NCBI GenBank assembly: GCA_019914995.1
Contig: CM034134.1
Coordinates: 6,394,463-6,458,462 of the forward strand
Length of the DNA stretch: 64,000 nucleotides
From: Acanthochlamys bracteata
Lineage: Eukaryota; Streptophyta; Magnoliopsida; Pandanales; Velloziaceae
Reading direction: 5' to 3'
Below are positions 33,854-46,010 of this stretch, piece by piece (the first letter of the stretch is position 1; each line of letters opens with the position of its first letter). Both the position numbers and the translations under genes were made by a program. The notes under the pieces are model-generated. The model saw only the letters and a list, made by a program, of their open reading frames with translations. It made no database searches and was not told the DNA's origin.

Positions 33854-36800
33854 ATGGCTAACCTTGTTCCTATAGCTTTTGAAGGTAGATCCTCCAACAG
33901 ACCACCACTCTTTGATGGAATAAATTATGGCTACTGAAAAACCAAGATGACAATCTTCATTCGAGCACAAGACTTCACACTATGGAAGATCATACGGGAC
34001 GGACATATCCTTCCAACCAAAACTGGTCCAGATGGGATACGTATCCCCAAGGCTAAACGAGAATACAATGATGAAGATAACAAGCTCATATCAATGAATG
34101 ACAGAGCTATGAACCTTCTGTATTGTGCGCTGGATCCTAATAAGTTCAACCAAATCAGTGCTTGCAACTCTGCCAAAGAAATATGGGGTCAGTTGGAGGT
34201 AACGCATAAAGGAACCACTCAAGTCAAGGAAACCAGAGTGAATCTGCTCATGCATGAGTATGAAAACTTCAGGATGAACCGAGGTGAGTCCATTTCTCAG
34301 ATGTTCACTAGATTTACTAACATTACAAATCCTCTGAAGAATTTAGGAAAAGTATTCAAACCTCAAGAATCAAATGGAAGATATTGAGAGTCATCTTTGC
34401 CAACATTTGGATCTAAAGTAGATGCCATAGAGGAAAATCTAACTTTTCCTCAAATGTCACTGGATGAACTGATTGGCAAGCTAATAGCCAAGGAACTATC
34501 TCTGAAGAAAACTGATGAACGTCCTGAAAGGATTGCATTAAAGATCAACGACCAGCAGGTAAGTGATTCTTCCTCTGATAAAGACATTGCACTCTTAACC
34601 CGTAAATTTAAAAGTTTTCTCAGAAGAAACAAGCTTAGAAAAAGAAGGGTTCCTGGAAGAACCAATAGAGGAGAGGATAGACAGGACACCAACTGCTTCA
34701 ACTGCAACAAGCCAGGACACTTCAAGAACGATTGTCCACTGCTCAAAAGATCTAAATACAAGGACAAAAGAAGAAAACGAGCTATGGCAACCTGGAGTGA
34801 TGAAGATGAAAGTTCATCAGAAGACAGTCAGACTGAGACAGAGAAAAATGAAAAAATCAACTTATGTCTGATGGCAGATCATGAAGATAACAATGAGGTA
34901 AATTCTACTGATTATGATGATTCTAATGAACGATTACAAGATGTTTTTGATGAACTGTATGCAAAATACCTACATGCCAAAACCGACTGCAAAACTATGA
35001 AGGTATGCATGCATAAATTTAAGGATGAAAACGAATGTCTGAAAAAGGAAATACTTGTGTTAAAAAATGTCTTAGAAGACAAACTTGATGCTATGAAAGA
35101 CACACTCCATGCAGATTATGATCATATTAACTCTAAACTATGTGCATTGCATATTGAAAATAAACGCTTGACTCAAATAAATGAAAAGCTTCATGTTAAA
35201 CTAAATGAATGTAAGACTGGAGAACTGACAAGATGCACAGAAAGCTCAAGCATAGACATGATAAAGAAAATTGCTGAGCTTGAGGAGTTGAATGAGGCAC
35301 TGAGTAGAGACGTGGATAGACTGTCATACCCCACCATTCCAGATCTTAAACCATTCATGACTGATTATACAAATATACACATAAAAGAAACTAAACTGAT
35401 GGAAGAAAATCAAAGACTGCTTCAAGAGAACAAAGCTCAGCAGAGTAAGAACCTCGAATTAGAAGCATCACTGGCAAGATTTGTTAATGAAAAGGATAGA
35501 CTAGATGCAATACTGGGAGCTCAACGCAGCCCATACAGAAAGGAAGGAATAGGATTCATTCCGGCATCTATGGCAACTGGTAAAGAAATTTCAAGGTATG
35601 ATCAGCCTTCCACAAGCCAATTAGGTATGGCAACAGCAAGGATGCAAAACAAAAATTTAATGTCCAAAGCACATACAGCAAACATATCTTACTCCATAAT
35701 ACCTTTTGTTAAATGCTTTCATTGTGGCAGAAAAGGGCATAATGTTTATTTATGCTGGTATAAAAAGAACACTAATAAAATTAAAATGATATGGGTTCCA
35801 AAAGGAACATATAACAGCACTAACTCTTGAGGACCCAAAGAAATTTGGGTACCTAAGCACTAAAGATTTTTTTTGCAGGAAGGAGAGGAGCTAACCCGAC
35901 TGACAAATAAATGGTACTTGGACAGCGGGTGCTCAAGACACATGACAGGAAATGAAAAATATTTCAGCAGTCTATAAAAACATATTGGCGGAAATGTGAT
36001 TCTTAGAGACAACAGTAAGTGCAAAGTAATAGGCGTAGGTAAAATAGGTAATCCCTCTTCCTTTTGCATAGAAAATATTCTTCATGTTAAAGGATTAAAA
36101 CATAACCTAATAAACATAAGCCAATTATGTGATAATGGATTTAAAGTCAATTTTGACAATCATTGCTGCTCAATTGTCAATCTGTCATCTGGAGAAGAAA
36201 TATTGAACGGAAAAAGGGAAGGTAATGTCTATGTACTCTATATTGATGACCTTCCTAACAACAAAATGTGTTTAGTAGCAAGTCAGCAGGAAAGTAGCTA
36301 GCTCTGGCACAGACGCTTAGGACACTGCAATATCAAGATCCTATCAAAATTGTCCAAGTTAAAACTAGTAAAAGGACTGCCTGAAGCCAACTATAGCTTG
36401 AATGAATTATGTGATGCATGTGCCAAAGGAAAACAAGTGAAGTCATCATTCAAGCACAAGCAAGTGATAATAACCAAGCAACCATTACAACTGCTACACA
36501 TGGATTTATTTGGACCAGCAAGAACAGCAAGCTTGAGAGGTAAGTATTACTGTCTAGTAATGGTAGATGATTATTCTTGTTTCGGTTGGGTTTACTTCTT
36601 AGCATACAAGAATGATGCACTGAAAATATTTATATGCTTTTTCAAAAAGATTCAAAAAGAACTAAACCTAAACATCTGTGCTATTAGAAGTGATAATGGC
36701 AAGGAATTTCAAAAATTTTATTTTAATGAATTTTGTGACTCTAATAGCTTAACACATAACTTCTCTGCTCCAAGAACTCCCCAACAAAATGGTGTAGTGG

Positions 36801-39007
36801 AAAGAAAAAATAGAGTGGTAGTAGAAATGGCACGAACCATGCTCATAGAACAGAACCTACCAAAATATTTTTGGGCTGAAACTGTTAATACTGCATGTCA
36901 TATTATTAACCGTGCATTCATTCGACCCATTCTTAAAAAGACTCCATATGAGCTTCTAAAAGGAAGAACCCCAAATATCAGTTATTTAAGAACCTTTGGA
37001 TGTAAATGTTTTATTCTCAACAACGGGAAAGATAATCTTGAAAAGTTTGATGCAAAAAGTGATGAAGGTATTTTTCTCGGTTACTCTTCTGCATCAAAAG
37101 CTTATAGAATTTTTAACAAACGAACCATGATTGTTCAAGAATCTATACATGTATTATTTAATGAGTCTAACAATGGGACGAGAAGAAATCGAGAACTAGA
37201 TGCAGGATCAGAAGAAGAAGAAGAGCTGTTCCCATCGACAGAAAAACAACAGATTATAGAGACCCAAACAGTAGACGAACAGTCAGTTGAAATAACAGAG
37301 GAAGGACAGACTCCTGGAATTCTACCTGATCAGACAGAAACTCGTGAGCAGACCAGCAAGACTTTCAAGTACAGATCCAGCCATCCACAAGAAAATATAC
37401 TAGGTGAAGTAAATGAAGGTACAAGAACCAGATCTTACTTTAAAAATAATTTCATGGAATATTCTGCATTTGTATCAAATCTAGAACCAAAATGCATAGA
37501 TGATGCATTGACAGATAGTTCATGGATCACTGCCATGCAAGAAGAATTAAATCAGTTTGAAAGAAATAATGTATGGCATCTTGTTAGAAAACCTCCAAAC
37601 AAATCCATCATAGGAACAAAATGGGTGTTTAGAAATAAATTAGATAAAAATGGCATCATAACTAGAAATAAAGCTAGACTAGTAGCTAAAGGATATAATC
37701 AGGAAGAAGGAATAGATTTTGATGAAACTTATGCTCCTGTTGCACGTCTTGAAGCCATTAGAATACTACTTGCTTTTGCATGTCACAAAGATTTCAAACT
37801 TTTTCAAATGGATATTAAAAGTGCATTTCTGAATGGTCTTCTGAAAGAAGAAGTTTATGTTGAACAACCTCCCGGGTTTGAAAACACAAGCTGTCCAAAT
37901 CATGTTTACAAATTGAATAAAGCTCTTTATGGTCTGAAACAAGCTCCCAGAGCTTGGTATGAAAGATTAAGCACATTTCTGATTGAAAAAGGTTTCAGTC
38001 GAGGTAAGATTGACTTAACCTTGTTCACATTGCATGAAGAAAATGACATGTTAATTGTACAAGTCTATGTAGATGACATAATATTTGGTGCCACTAATGA
38101 AAGACTATGCAGAAAATTTTCTGGCTTGATGAAAGAGGAGTTTGAAATGAGCTTGATGGGTGAACTAAATTATTTCCTTGGTCTACAAATTAAACAACTG
38201 AAAAATGACATCTTCATAAGTCAAAGCAAGTAAATTAAAGAGTTGATCAAGAAATACAGCATGGAAGGAAGTAAGGAGATGACCACTCCAATACCTATCT
38301 CTTGCAAACTGAACCGAGATGAGATAGGTAAAGTAATTGATCAGAAATTATATAGAGGTATGATTGGATCACTCCTTTATCTTACTGCCAGTAGACCGGA
38401 CATTCAATTCAGTGTATGTCTATGTGCTAGATTTCAAAGTGATCCAAAAGAGTCTCACATGATAGCTGTAAAACGAATCATTAGATACTTGGTAAGAACT
38501 AAGGAATTAGGATTATTCTATCCAAGAGGCTGTGAATTTAACTTATATGCCTATGCTGACGCTGATTTTGGTGGATGCAAGCTTGATAGAAAGAGCACAA
38601 ATGGCTCTTGTCAGTTTTTAGGAGGTTGTCTGATCTCATGGTGCTCTAGAAAACAAGCTTCAGTGGCGATGTCAACTGCCGAAGCAGAATACATAGCCGC
38701 TGGAAGTTGCTGCTCTCAGGTACTTTGGATAAAACAACAACTTCTTGATTTTGGCTGTGATTTTAAGAATGTGCCTATATTCTGTGACAATACAAGTACC
38801 ATTAAGTTAACCAAAAATCCCATTCAACACTCACGCACAAAGCACATAGATTTAAGACATCATTTCATTAGAGAGCATGTTGAATGCAATAATATAATGT
38901 TAAACTTTGTTAATTCTGAGAATCAACTAGCTGACATCTTCACTAAACCTTTAGGACTTGACTCGTTCACAAAAATCTGCCATGAGATAGGTTTATGTGT
39001 CATATAA
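33854..39007 (+). pseudogene. Copia gag-pol polyprotein, one frame with in-frame stops
   Basis: All segments share one reading frame from ATG 33854 to the stop at 39007 (about 1717 codons), interrupted only by stop codons at about 33933, 34385, 35828, 35861, 35974, 36299 and 38231. Domains in order: gag with PPLFDGINYGY (33890s) and a long coiled coil; zinc knuckle CFNCNKPGHFKNDC at 34694-34735; second knuckle CFHCGRKGHNVYLC at 35714-35755; aspartic protease LDSGCSRHMTG near 35918; integrase HRRLGH near 36310, HMDLFGP near 36498, RSDNGKEF near 36688 and [11 protein letters not shown] near 36780; reverse transcriptase [11 protein letters not shown] near 37672, [12 protein letters not shown] near 37804 and YVDD near 38068; RNase H with ADADFGG near 38555 and TKHIDLRHHFIRE near 38841. 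The first stop looks like a Trp codon changed to TGA. It cannot make a full protein. Confidence 0.95.
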
Positions 39008-39261
39008 CTATGCTCGCTCGCGTCTCTCAGACGCATTTAGATTTCATCATGATTACAATCGCCTGACAATGATTTGCGGTCGATAGAACTATAGTAAGCG
39101 ATCGTCACGTCTTGAGCACATGACCCAAATGACTCATACTAGGTCAGTATGCGCGTATAAGCTAACCCGATCAAGCTCCTCACAACTCGTCGTCTTCATT
39201 TCAAATTTCCTCTCCTCTCGAATCCTAAATCTCAAACCCTAAGCCAAATCCCAAAACCTCT

Positions 39262-39923
39262 GCAATGGCCAAGAAAAATCGGGAAACTCGCAAGAAGCTC
39301 GAGAATCGCCCACGACCATGACGAGAGATTCATCGGCAAGGAGAAATTCGAGAAATACAATGGGCAGCTAGCAATTCCACCGACGACAAGTGTTAATTTC
39401 GGCGACTTCAATTACTACGGACTTGAAGTGGATGAAATTTTTGAGGCACAAAGATGGACAAATGTTGATGATTGGTCGGAGAATTTTCGAGAGGAATGTG
39501 TCGAATGTTCTACGCCAATCTTCATCCGGATCGGAGGTTCCTCCGCTCGCACCATGGTTAATGGAATCGAGATCAACCCGAAGCGCGATCCATGTCCTTA
39601 ATGCTCGATCTACCTTACCGGGAGGAGATGCCGCCTGCCGGTGACTCCAAACTGAATTACCTCAAGCAGGCACTAGAAACAGAGGTTGTAACAAAGCCCC
39701 AATATGAGTCGGCTGCCAACTTACCTCTGTTGCCGAGAGCTCTCTGCCATGTCATCTCTAAAGTAATAGTTCCTCGGTCTGGAAGCCGCAACATTATCAC
39801 CAACTACGACGCCTTTCTGTTATGGAGGTTGATGAAGAAATTGCCAATCAACATCTGTGCGGTGATGTTGCACCACATGACGAGAGTCTCCAAGTCTGGG
39901 AGTAAGCATTTCCCATATCCTCA
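39262..39923 (+). pseudogene. Downstream ORF relic of Copia (putative plant transposon protein domain)
   Basis: Starts with an ATG at 39265 (MAKKNRETRKK), then frameshifts. HDERFIGKEKFEKY is at about 39315-39360. A FEAQRW block is near 39442, a FYANLHPD-type block near 39508-39535, and a long better-preserved frame at 39592-39923 carries ALCHVISKVIVPRS, FLLWRLMKKLPINI and SGSKHFPYPHV. These resemble the Transposase_32 / putative plant transposon protein family seen as an extra ORF in some plant elements. The last frame runs straight into LTR sequence at 39924, so its C-terminus was replaced by LTR-derived codons. Confidence 0.65.
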
Positions 39924-40891
39924 TGTATTAAGCACTCAACCGTTGGCAGCAAATTCAAATCTCTTCAACGTATTCAATTCAACAAAGACTTGCACAAACA
40001 CAGCTGAAGAACCACTGGACAACACCATTCCTTCTCTGACGTGAAGAACCGAAAGCAAGAATAAAGAACGCGTTCTCAACGGCTCCTGCACAGGAAAGAT
40101 GTTTTATAAAAAGGGAGTCACAGCAACGAGGAAATGGTGTGGAGAAATAGAGAAAAACAGGGAGAGAACATAAAGAAAACAGAAGTAGAGAGAACCCAAG
40201 CAAAAAATAGAGATATACAAGAACTCTACCACTCTACACAAAAACTCCCACTGCCGGTCACGAACTTGACTACTCCACACAAACAAATCTTGCTGCAAAT
40301 CATACTGAAGAAATCTCTCCGATCATATCATCTGAATCACTGCTTAAATACTCAACATTCATGAGATAGATCCTGCACTCAATACTTGTTTATTTTCTTG
40401 TAACTTGTCACTGACAGTTTAAAGGTGGTCTTTGCAGGCACGTAAAAAAAAGCTTCAGTGTAGAGCTTGGTGTAAGCTCTTAGACCTTGTAATAGTGCTA
40501 GCAAATCAGCCAGGGGGACAGGCGTGTCTAGGAGGCTGGTAGGGATTGTCTTGGCGAAGAAACCCGGTAGAGTATGTGTGCTTGGCGAAGCACTTCACTT
40601 TAGGTGTATTTGTAGCTTATTAAAGATCTAGTGAAGCTTTGGCTCTGTTGATAGAGCGACCGTGGATGTAGGCAAAGGGGTTTTGCCAAACCAAATTAAA
40701 TACCCTGAGCACTACTCTTTGTTACTTCTATCAGTAAACACACTAACTCTTCTCGTCATCAGTTACAAAGATTGACACACAAATTTATTAGCTCTCTCGC
40801 CAAGTAGGGATAACAAACTTAACGAAAATTTTTATAGACTAATTCAATTCACCCCTCCCCTCTTGAGTTAATCTTGCAGGAATATCTAACA
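39924..40891 (+). repeat. 3' LTR of nested Copia, 5'-truncated (968 bp)
   Basis: Aligns with 32838-33791 of the 5' LTR from ACTCAACCGTTGGC onward. The first ~676 bp of the LTR and the polypurine tract are absent; ORF relic sequence joins directly. By eye the two LTRs differ at roughly one base in ten to twelve. The end GAATATCTAACA is followed by GTTTT. Confidence 0.9.
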
Positions 40892-40896
40892 GTTTT
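40892..40896. repeat. 3' target-site duplication of nested Copia (GTTTT)
   Basis: Identical to 32157-32161. Confidence 0.85.
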
Positions 40897-41518
40897 GAAG
40901 AGGGATGTTGCTAATTGTCTCTCGTTGCCTCACTTGTCAATCTGTAAAAGTATAACACCGAAAGCTTGGAGGATTGTCACAGACGTTACCCATTCCTGAG
41001 TGGAATAAGGATCACATTTGTAGGTATTTTGTGATAGGACTACCTCGAACCACGCAAAGTGATGATATCATTTGGCTGATTGTGGATAGATTGACTAAAA
41101 GTGCGCACTTCCTACATACGTGGACCACTTACGATGCGGCGCGATATACACAATTGTACGTGAAGGAGATAGTTAAGTTACATGGTATTCCCTTGACATT
41201 TATTTCAAATCGTCGAGCAAAGTACACTTCTCACTTTTGTGGTAAAGTCCAATAGGCACTTGGCACCCAGTTGAGCGAATTGTAGGACAGATTTATGACG
41301 ACTTAACTTACGAGGAGTTTTAGAGGATATTTTAGACCGTCAGATATATCGGTTACGAAGACGGGAATTATTTTTTGTATTGGTTTTATGGAAGAACCAC
41401 TCGAGCAGGAAAGCGGAGTGGGAGTTAGAAGTTGAAATGGAAGCAAAATATCCCTAGTTATTTACCTCTTGAGGTATAAGTTCATCTCTTTGCTATTTAA
41501 AATTTGAGGACGAATTTT
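40897..41518 (+). pseudogene. Gypsy integrase and chromodomain relic (continuation)
   Basis: Continues the gypsy pol interrupted at 32156. LP-PEWN at 40980-40998 and a D-IWLIVDRLTKSAHFLH block at about 41059-41115 carry the first integrase Asp region. LYVKEIVKLHGIPLTFISNRRAKYTSHF at about 41153-41235 should hold the second catalytic Asp but has SNR where SDR is usual. The tail LWKNHS-EWELE-EM-AKYP at about 41388-41450 matches the chromodomain end of chromoviral pol. Confidence 0.8.
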
Positions 41519-41536
41519 AAAGAAGGGAGGTTATAC
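41519..41536 (+). promoter_or_regulatory. Polypurine tract of gypsy element
   Basis: AAAGAAGGGAGG at 41519-41530, six bases before the 3' LTR; the usual plus-strand priming site. Confidence 0.7.
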
Positions 41537-43314
41537 TATAACACCCTAAGCCTTGCTGGTGGGCTAAGTCCAAGGCCATATTAGCTTATGTTTTTATCTT
41601 ATATATTCTTCCCTAATGTTATCTTTCATTTTTTTTCTTTTCTTTTCCCCATCCCTCCTCCACACAACAACCCTCAGCTCCCTTTCTCGGTGTGCGAAAA
41701 GCCCCCTTCGGTGACGAGCATCCCTTGTTCGTCTTTAGGCCTTCATCTTCCTCCTCACTAGTCGTCGCTACCACAACCATTGTTCTTCATCGTGAGGGTC
41801 AGAATTAGGGTTTTCTCCGGACCTCTCGGTCGGCCGTCCGACAGCGATAAGCAACCAAAATTTATCTCCTCATTTTGGTAATTCTTTTTCCTTTGTCAAT
41901 TGAGTTGAATTTTAGCTTGGGGAGTGGAATTGCATTGCTAGCCGTGAATTTAATTTTCCGATTTTCAACTGCCTACATGCAATTTGCTCGACGTAAGTTC
42001 TTTCTTTAGCTCGGTGTTGCTGTTGTTCCTTGCAGCAGCTTGATTTTTGTTTCCAACAGATTCCTTTCCGGCCAGCACTATTCATCACCAAAATTGGGCA
42101 AGTAAGCGAGCCCCGTCTTCCGGGTGAGTTATAACACGCGCATTGTGCACCTAAAAGCTATCATTGGATGAATAATTGATCGTTCTAGGTAATCATTGGA
42201 TTGGAAATAAGTAACTGTTGTTGCTGGTTCAAGTCGTTTTGGAATTCGATTGTACCGTTTCGTCGGTAAGCTTTTTGAACTTGTTAACCTTAGTATTAAT
42301 TGTGTAGTGGATAGGTTTTTGATGAATGGTTGAAAGGATGAAATCTTAGAGTGGTTTGCCATGTGGCTACTTGGTTTTAGACTTGAATGTGGATATGCAT
42401 TTTATTACGACTATTGGTTTCAGCTTAGTGTATTTGTTTATTGAATGTGACTGTATGTGTTTTAGGTTGTACGAGTAACTTGAGCAGGTGGTGCGACTTA
42501 GAGTTGTCAGTTAATCTGAGAAATTGTTTGTACGAAGGTATTATGTATATATGATTGTCTGATATATATAGCAGCATGGTCTCACTCGATCATCTTGCTT
42601 GTATACACTATACATATGTCTATATTTAAGCCTCGAGAGTGATGCTTGGCATTCTGTTTCATATTACCATATCTCACTGCTAAGAACTTAGTCGGTATGG
42701 GGCGTTTCAAGATTTAGTATAATTGCTCTGATCTATCTTTGCATTTGTTGCATATAAATAGCAATATAATACCTAGGTAATGCATTAGTTACATTAATTG
42801 TGTATGCTGCTACTTTACCTCAATGAAATTGCGCTCATTTTTTTTTCTTTTCTTTGAACTCTGTCAGATAAGTCAAAGATTAGTGGGTGCAGATTAGACC
42901 TGGTGCTGCTGAATGGAGAGACGTGCTGAGGGGATAGTCGTAAATTTTTTCTCATATAGTTAGCCCTGTTAACCTCGAGGGGCATAGACTTTTCTTGTAT
43001 CATACTGTATGTGGTATTGATATTGTTGTTTTGTTGGAAAAGGTGTTACGACTGCGGTAGCGACTAGTCATATTTTGGGTATAAGTGTAATTCATACCGA
43101 TTTTGATAATTGGTGATAAGTATGGTTATTGCTAACTGTACAGGTCTCCTCCTATTGAGTTTTTAGGAAAGATCATGTTGAGATTTTCTTAAAATTGGTA
43201 ATTTATCGATTTGATAAAGTTTTCGGTCAGACTTATTCGATTGGACAGAGTTTAGTCCTCGTCTATGCTCAGTTTAATTCAGTGCCAGTTAGGGTTTGAT
43301 TTTAGGTCTTGATA
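41537..43314 (+). repeat. 3' LTR of gypsy element (1778 bp, internally deleted)
   Basis: Begins TATAACACCCTAAGCC and ends GGTCTTGATA; collinear with the 5' LTR but lacks about 600 bp around 42530. Many point differences from the 5' copy, so the insertion is old. Confidence 0.88.
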
Positions 43315-45289
43315 TAAAACGCATACATGATGCATAAATCTTCTAAGTAAGACAGACATCATTTATTCACTAGAAGGAAACCCATTTAGCAAAGCAAATT
43401 ATCAGATCAACATTTTGAAAATCCAATTAACTTTTTGTGTACATATAAAGATATAAAGCACAAAAATGAATCATTATCAAACTCAACAGGTTGTTTAGTA
43501 TATGCATGCAACAATTAGCCAAAATGAGTTAGCATCATTAGTGAGGGAGAGGATGAATCATACATAACTCCTCGTTTTCTATTTGATTTTGTGGTCATAG
43601 AGATTTTCCAGCAAGTTTTTCCCCTAAATAAATTTGCTTCCCCTTGGCATATGCTCAGCTGTTTACTGACTTTCCTCAACTATTTTGCTCCTATATTGTT
43701 AAGCTAATTTCACTAGGGTTGAACAGTGGTATTCACTTTCGATATTTTCTTTCAATTCTTATGCATATAGATCCTCATTTTCCATGCAAGATAGCAGCTT
43801 ATATTTTTCAGCATTTCATAGAGTTTTTCTAATTGTGATCTAAGTTTTATCCCTTTATTTGTGTTAAACTACTGATGATTTCTTATGGGGATTACTAACC
43901 ATATGCTTGAATGGATGAGGCACATCTGGAGCAGCTCCTAGCTGTTATGAAGTTTCAACTGAAAGCCATTCGCTCCCTTTTTTAATTTCAGCTAGTTATT
44001 AATCTGCTGTTTTCTTTTGGAATATATATTTCCTCACTATGTTTATTCGAACATGAAATAATAGCTGAATTCTTTTTCGTCCTACCATTAGCTCATCAAA
44101 TGCAATATGAATTGATTCCTCAATAGTTGAGGTTCCTTAAAAAGGTTATGCTTTAGGTGTTGTTGAATAGGCAAAGACTTCTTTATAGCATTTGGCAGTA
44201 AACTTGCCTTTTATAAAACTTGAAACCACTTTAAAGTCAACAATTTTTAAAAGACAAGAAACTCAACAAACCGCGAGTAATCATTAACTATCATAAGGCA
44301 ATAGCAGTTACCTCCTAGTAAGATTGCATGTCTAGGTAAGCCAAACGAGTCGATGTTCAATACTTGGAGTGGCTTGATTTGTCCTAATGGCTAGCATTAA
44401 TATGAATGAATATCTTATTTGTTTTACCTTTCATGCAACACAAAGTTTTTCAAGACTGAAGTTCAAGTCGTGTTGACCTTTGACTAAATTGAATATTGAA
44501 AGTTCGGAAAGAATTTATGCATGGCAATATCTAAATTTCTGTACCATAGCCAGCTACGTTCCTGCTGGTCTTAAACTAAATAGATTTTATGGCTAGAAAA
44601 TTATTTGTATGACACATACGTCTTGTCTTCTCTCTTGCCATGAAGTGTTTTTTGTCCGATGCTAAATTGATAATGGATGGTTATCGATTTCATTTTAGAT
44701 CATTACCAATAACCTTGCACTTGCTCTTACCCAAGAGGAATACGTTTCCACTGAAGTGTTCTTACAGGTGACTACAACCTTCTTGCATTCATGTCATGTG
44801 TCTGCTGATAAGTTCTTTTTGGAAGTAACAAATGTAGCAATTCAATGTCCGCAAGTGTTCAGCAAGCAACATTTTGATAGTTTTTGTATTTTCAGGTAAA
44901 GCATGCATCCAGAACATGCAAGAGCAAATAGCAATCTTCTCCTTTCCTTTTTAGAATTTGTTTCTTCAAGGAATGTTAGATTTTGATTGTAGCAACTTTA
45001 AAATGTGTGCTATCTATAGAAAAAATTAGATCTCTAAAAGCTTGCCCGTGTAGAAAGATATTGCATTTGAAATATGTTGTCCAGCTGATCCAGTAGAGTT
45101 AGTACGAGCAGCCAACCTCATCAATTTTTCATGTCTACGATACCTGATTGATTTTCCTTCCTTCTTGTCTTGATTTAATCCTTGACAAACCATCTTTCAA
45201 GTGCAGTAAAGAAATATCCATTTGGTTCAGTGAGTTGAAAGATATTTGAGTGTAAAGTACGCTTTCTGATAAGCTTCAATACCTAGTGA
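43315..45289. other. Unassigned AT-rich region, probable degraded minus-strand Copia
   Basis: No gene supported. Several stretches (e.g. near 44090-44400) resemble antisense pol or LTR sequence of a Copia element, but are too eroded to define. Confidence 0.3.
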
Positions 45290-46010
45290 AAATTGATCAA
45301 GTTCTGTCCAACTCCAATGTACACATCCAAAGCTTAACAAGAATTCCTAAATATGTATAATCATCAAATACTTGAGATATCCAACAAGCATGAATCAGAT
45401 TCCTTCTAATTTATCCTTTTGTTTAACAAACTTAGCTAAAAAAAGCATACAGGCCAATGTTCTTAGCAAGCAGTGTTTCACCTTATCTTTCAGCAACATG
45501 CATTCAGCAGCATAAGAAATTTCATTGACTTAAACAAGTTCAACACTCAAGCAATCACACTCAGTATGCAAGTTAATATTGGCATATTTCAATTCATTCA
45601 TCTTGTCATGCAAAATTTCAAAACTAGAGGCTTAAGCAAAATCAGAAACACTTGGGGTTCTTAGTAGAGATGTTTGCCTTCAGTTTTACGTTTCGTCTGG
45701 TTCAATCAGATTTTGGTTCTCGGCACGTAATGCACAAGCTTCAGCACTCATTGGATCATAAAATTAACTTGCAAGGTGTCTTTGATGGCGACGATTTTAT
45801 CAGCAAGTATATGTTTTGGAGAAATCACTTTGTTTGACAGCTGCTCATTGTTTTTTTAAGCTCTTTCATGTAGCATTTAGTTGAATGATAGTACTTTTGA
45901 GATTTACATACTTATCCTACAATTCATGAAGGGCATTTTCTATTTCATCATAAGAATATTTTAATTTCAGCTGAACTTACCTCCCTGCATGGATTATTGT
46001 CAGCTATAAG
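45290..46010 (-). mobile_element. Minus-strand Copia fragment: LTR start and gag-like coiled coil
   Basis: 45290-45394 matches 27370-27475: GTTCTGTCCAACTCC, then ATAATCATCAAATA and ATATCCAACA. On the minus strand this is the first ~100 bp of an LTR beginning TGTTGGATATC. Higher coordinates, read on the minus strand, give pieces of a gag-type coiled coil such as AEACALRAENQNLI near 45720 and DEIENALHEL near 45940. The two together suggest an internally deleted element. Confidence 0.45.

Larger units (their letters stand above)
32162..40891 (+). mobile_element. Copia LTR retrotransposon nested in gypsy element (SIRE-like)
   Basis: About 8.7 kb with perfect GTTTT target duplications. Order: 5' LTR, primer site, a single gag-pol frame with stops, a separate downstream ORF relic, then a 3' LTR that lacks its first ~680 bp. 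Long LTRs, a coiled-coil-rich gag with two zinc knuckles and an extra coding region after pol fit the SIRE/Maximus lineage. The lineage is inference from architecture and not from a tree. Confidence 0.92.
28157..43314 (+). mobile_element. Ty3/gypsy chromovirus relic (Tekay/Del-like), split by nested Copia
   Basis: LTRs at 28157-30543 and 41537-43314 enclose gag, RNase H, integrase and chromodomain remnants. The Copia element 32162-40891 sits inside the integrase region. Short flanking TAAAA at 28151-28155 and 43315-43319 is a candidate target duplication, offset by one base at the left. The LTR start TGTAACACCCC, long LTRs and a chromodomain-like end of pol point to the chromovirus branch. 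All coding parts are broken. Confidence 0.88.

Noticed and set aside
32162..40891. Endogenous plant virus (pararetrovirus) or an envelope gene in the Copia element
   Set aside because: LTRs, target duplication and Copia-type domain order (integrase before reverse transcriptase) identify a retrotransposon; the extra ORF resembles a plant transposon protein, with no signal peptide or membrane anchor seen.
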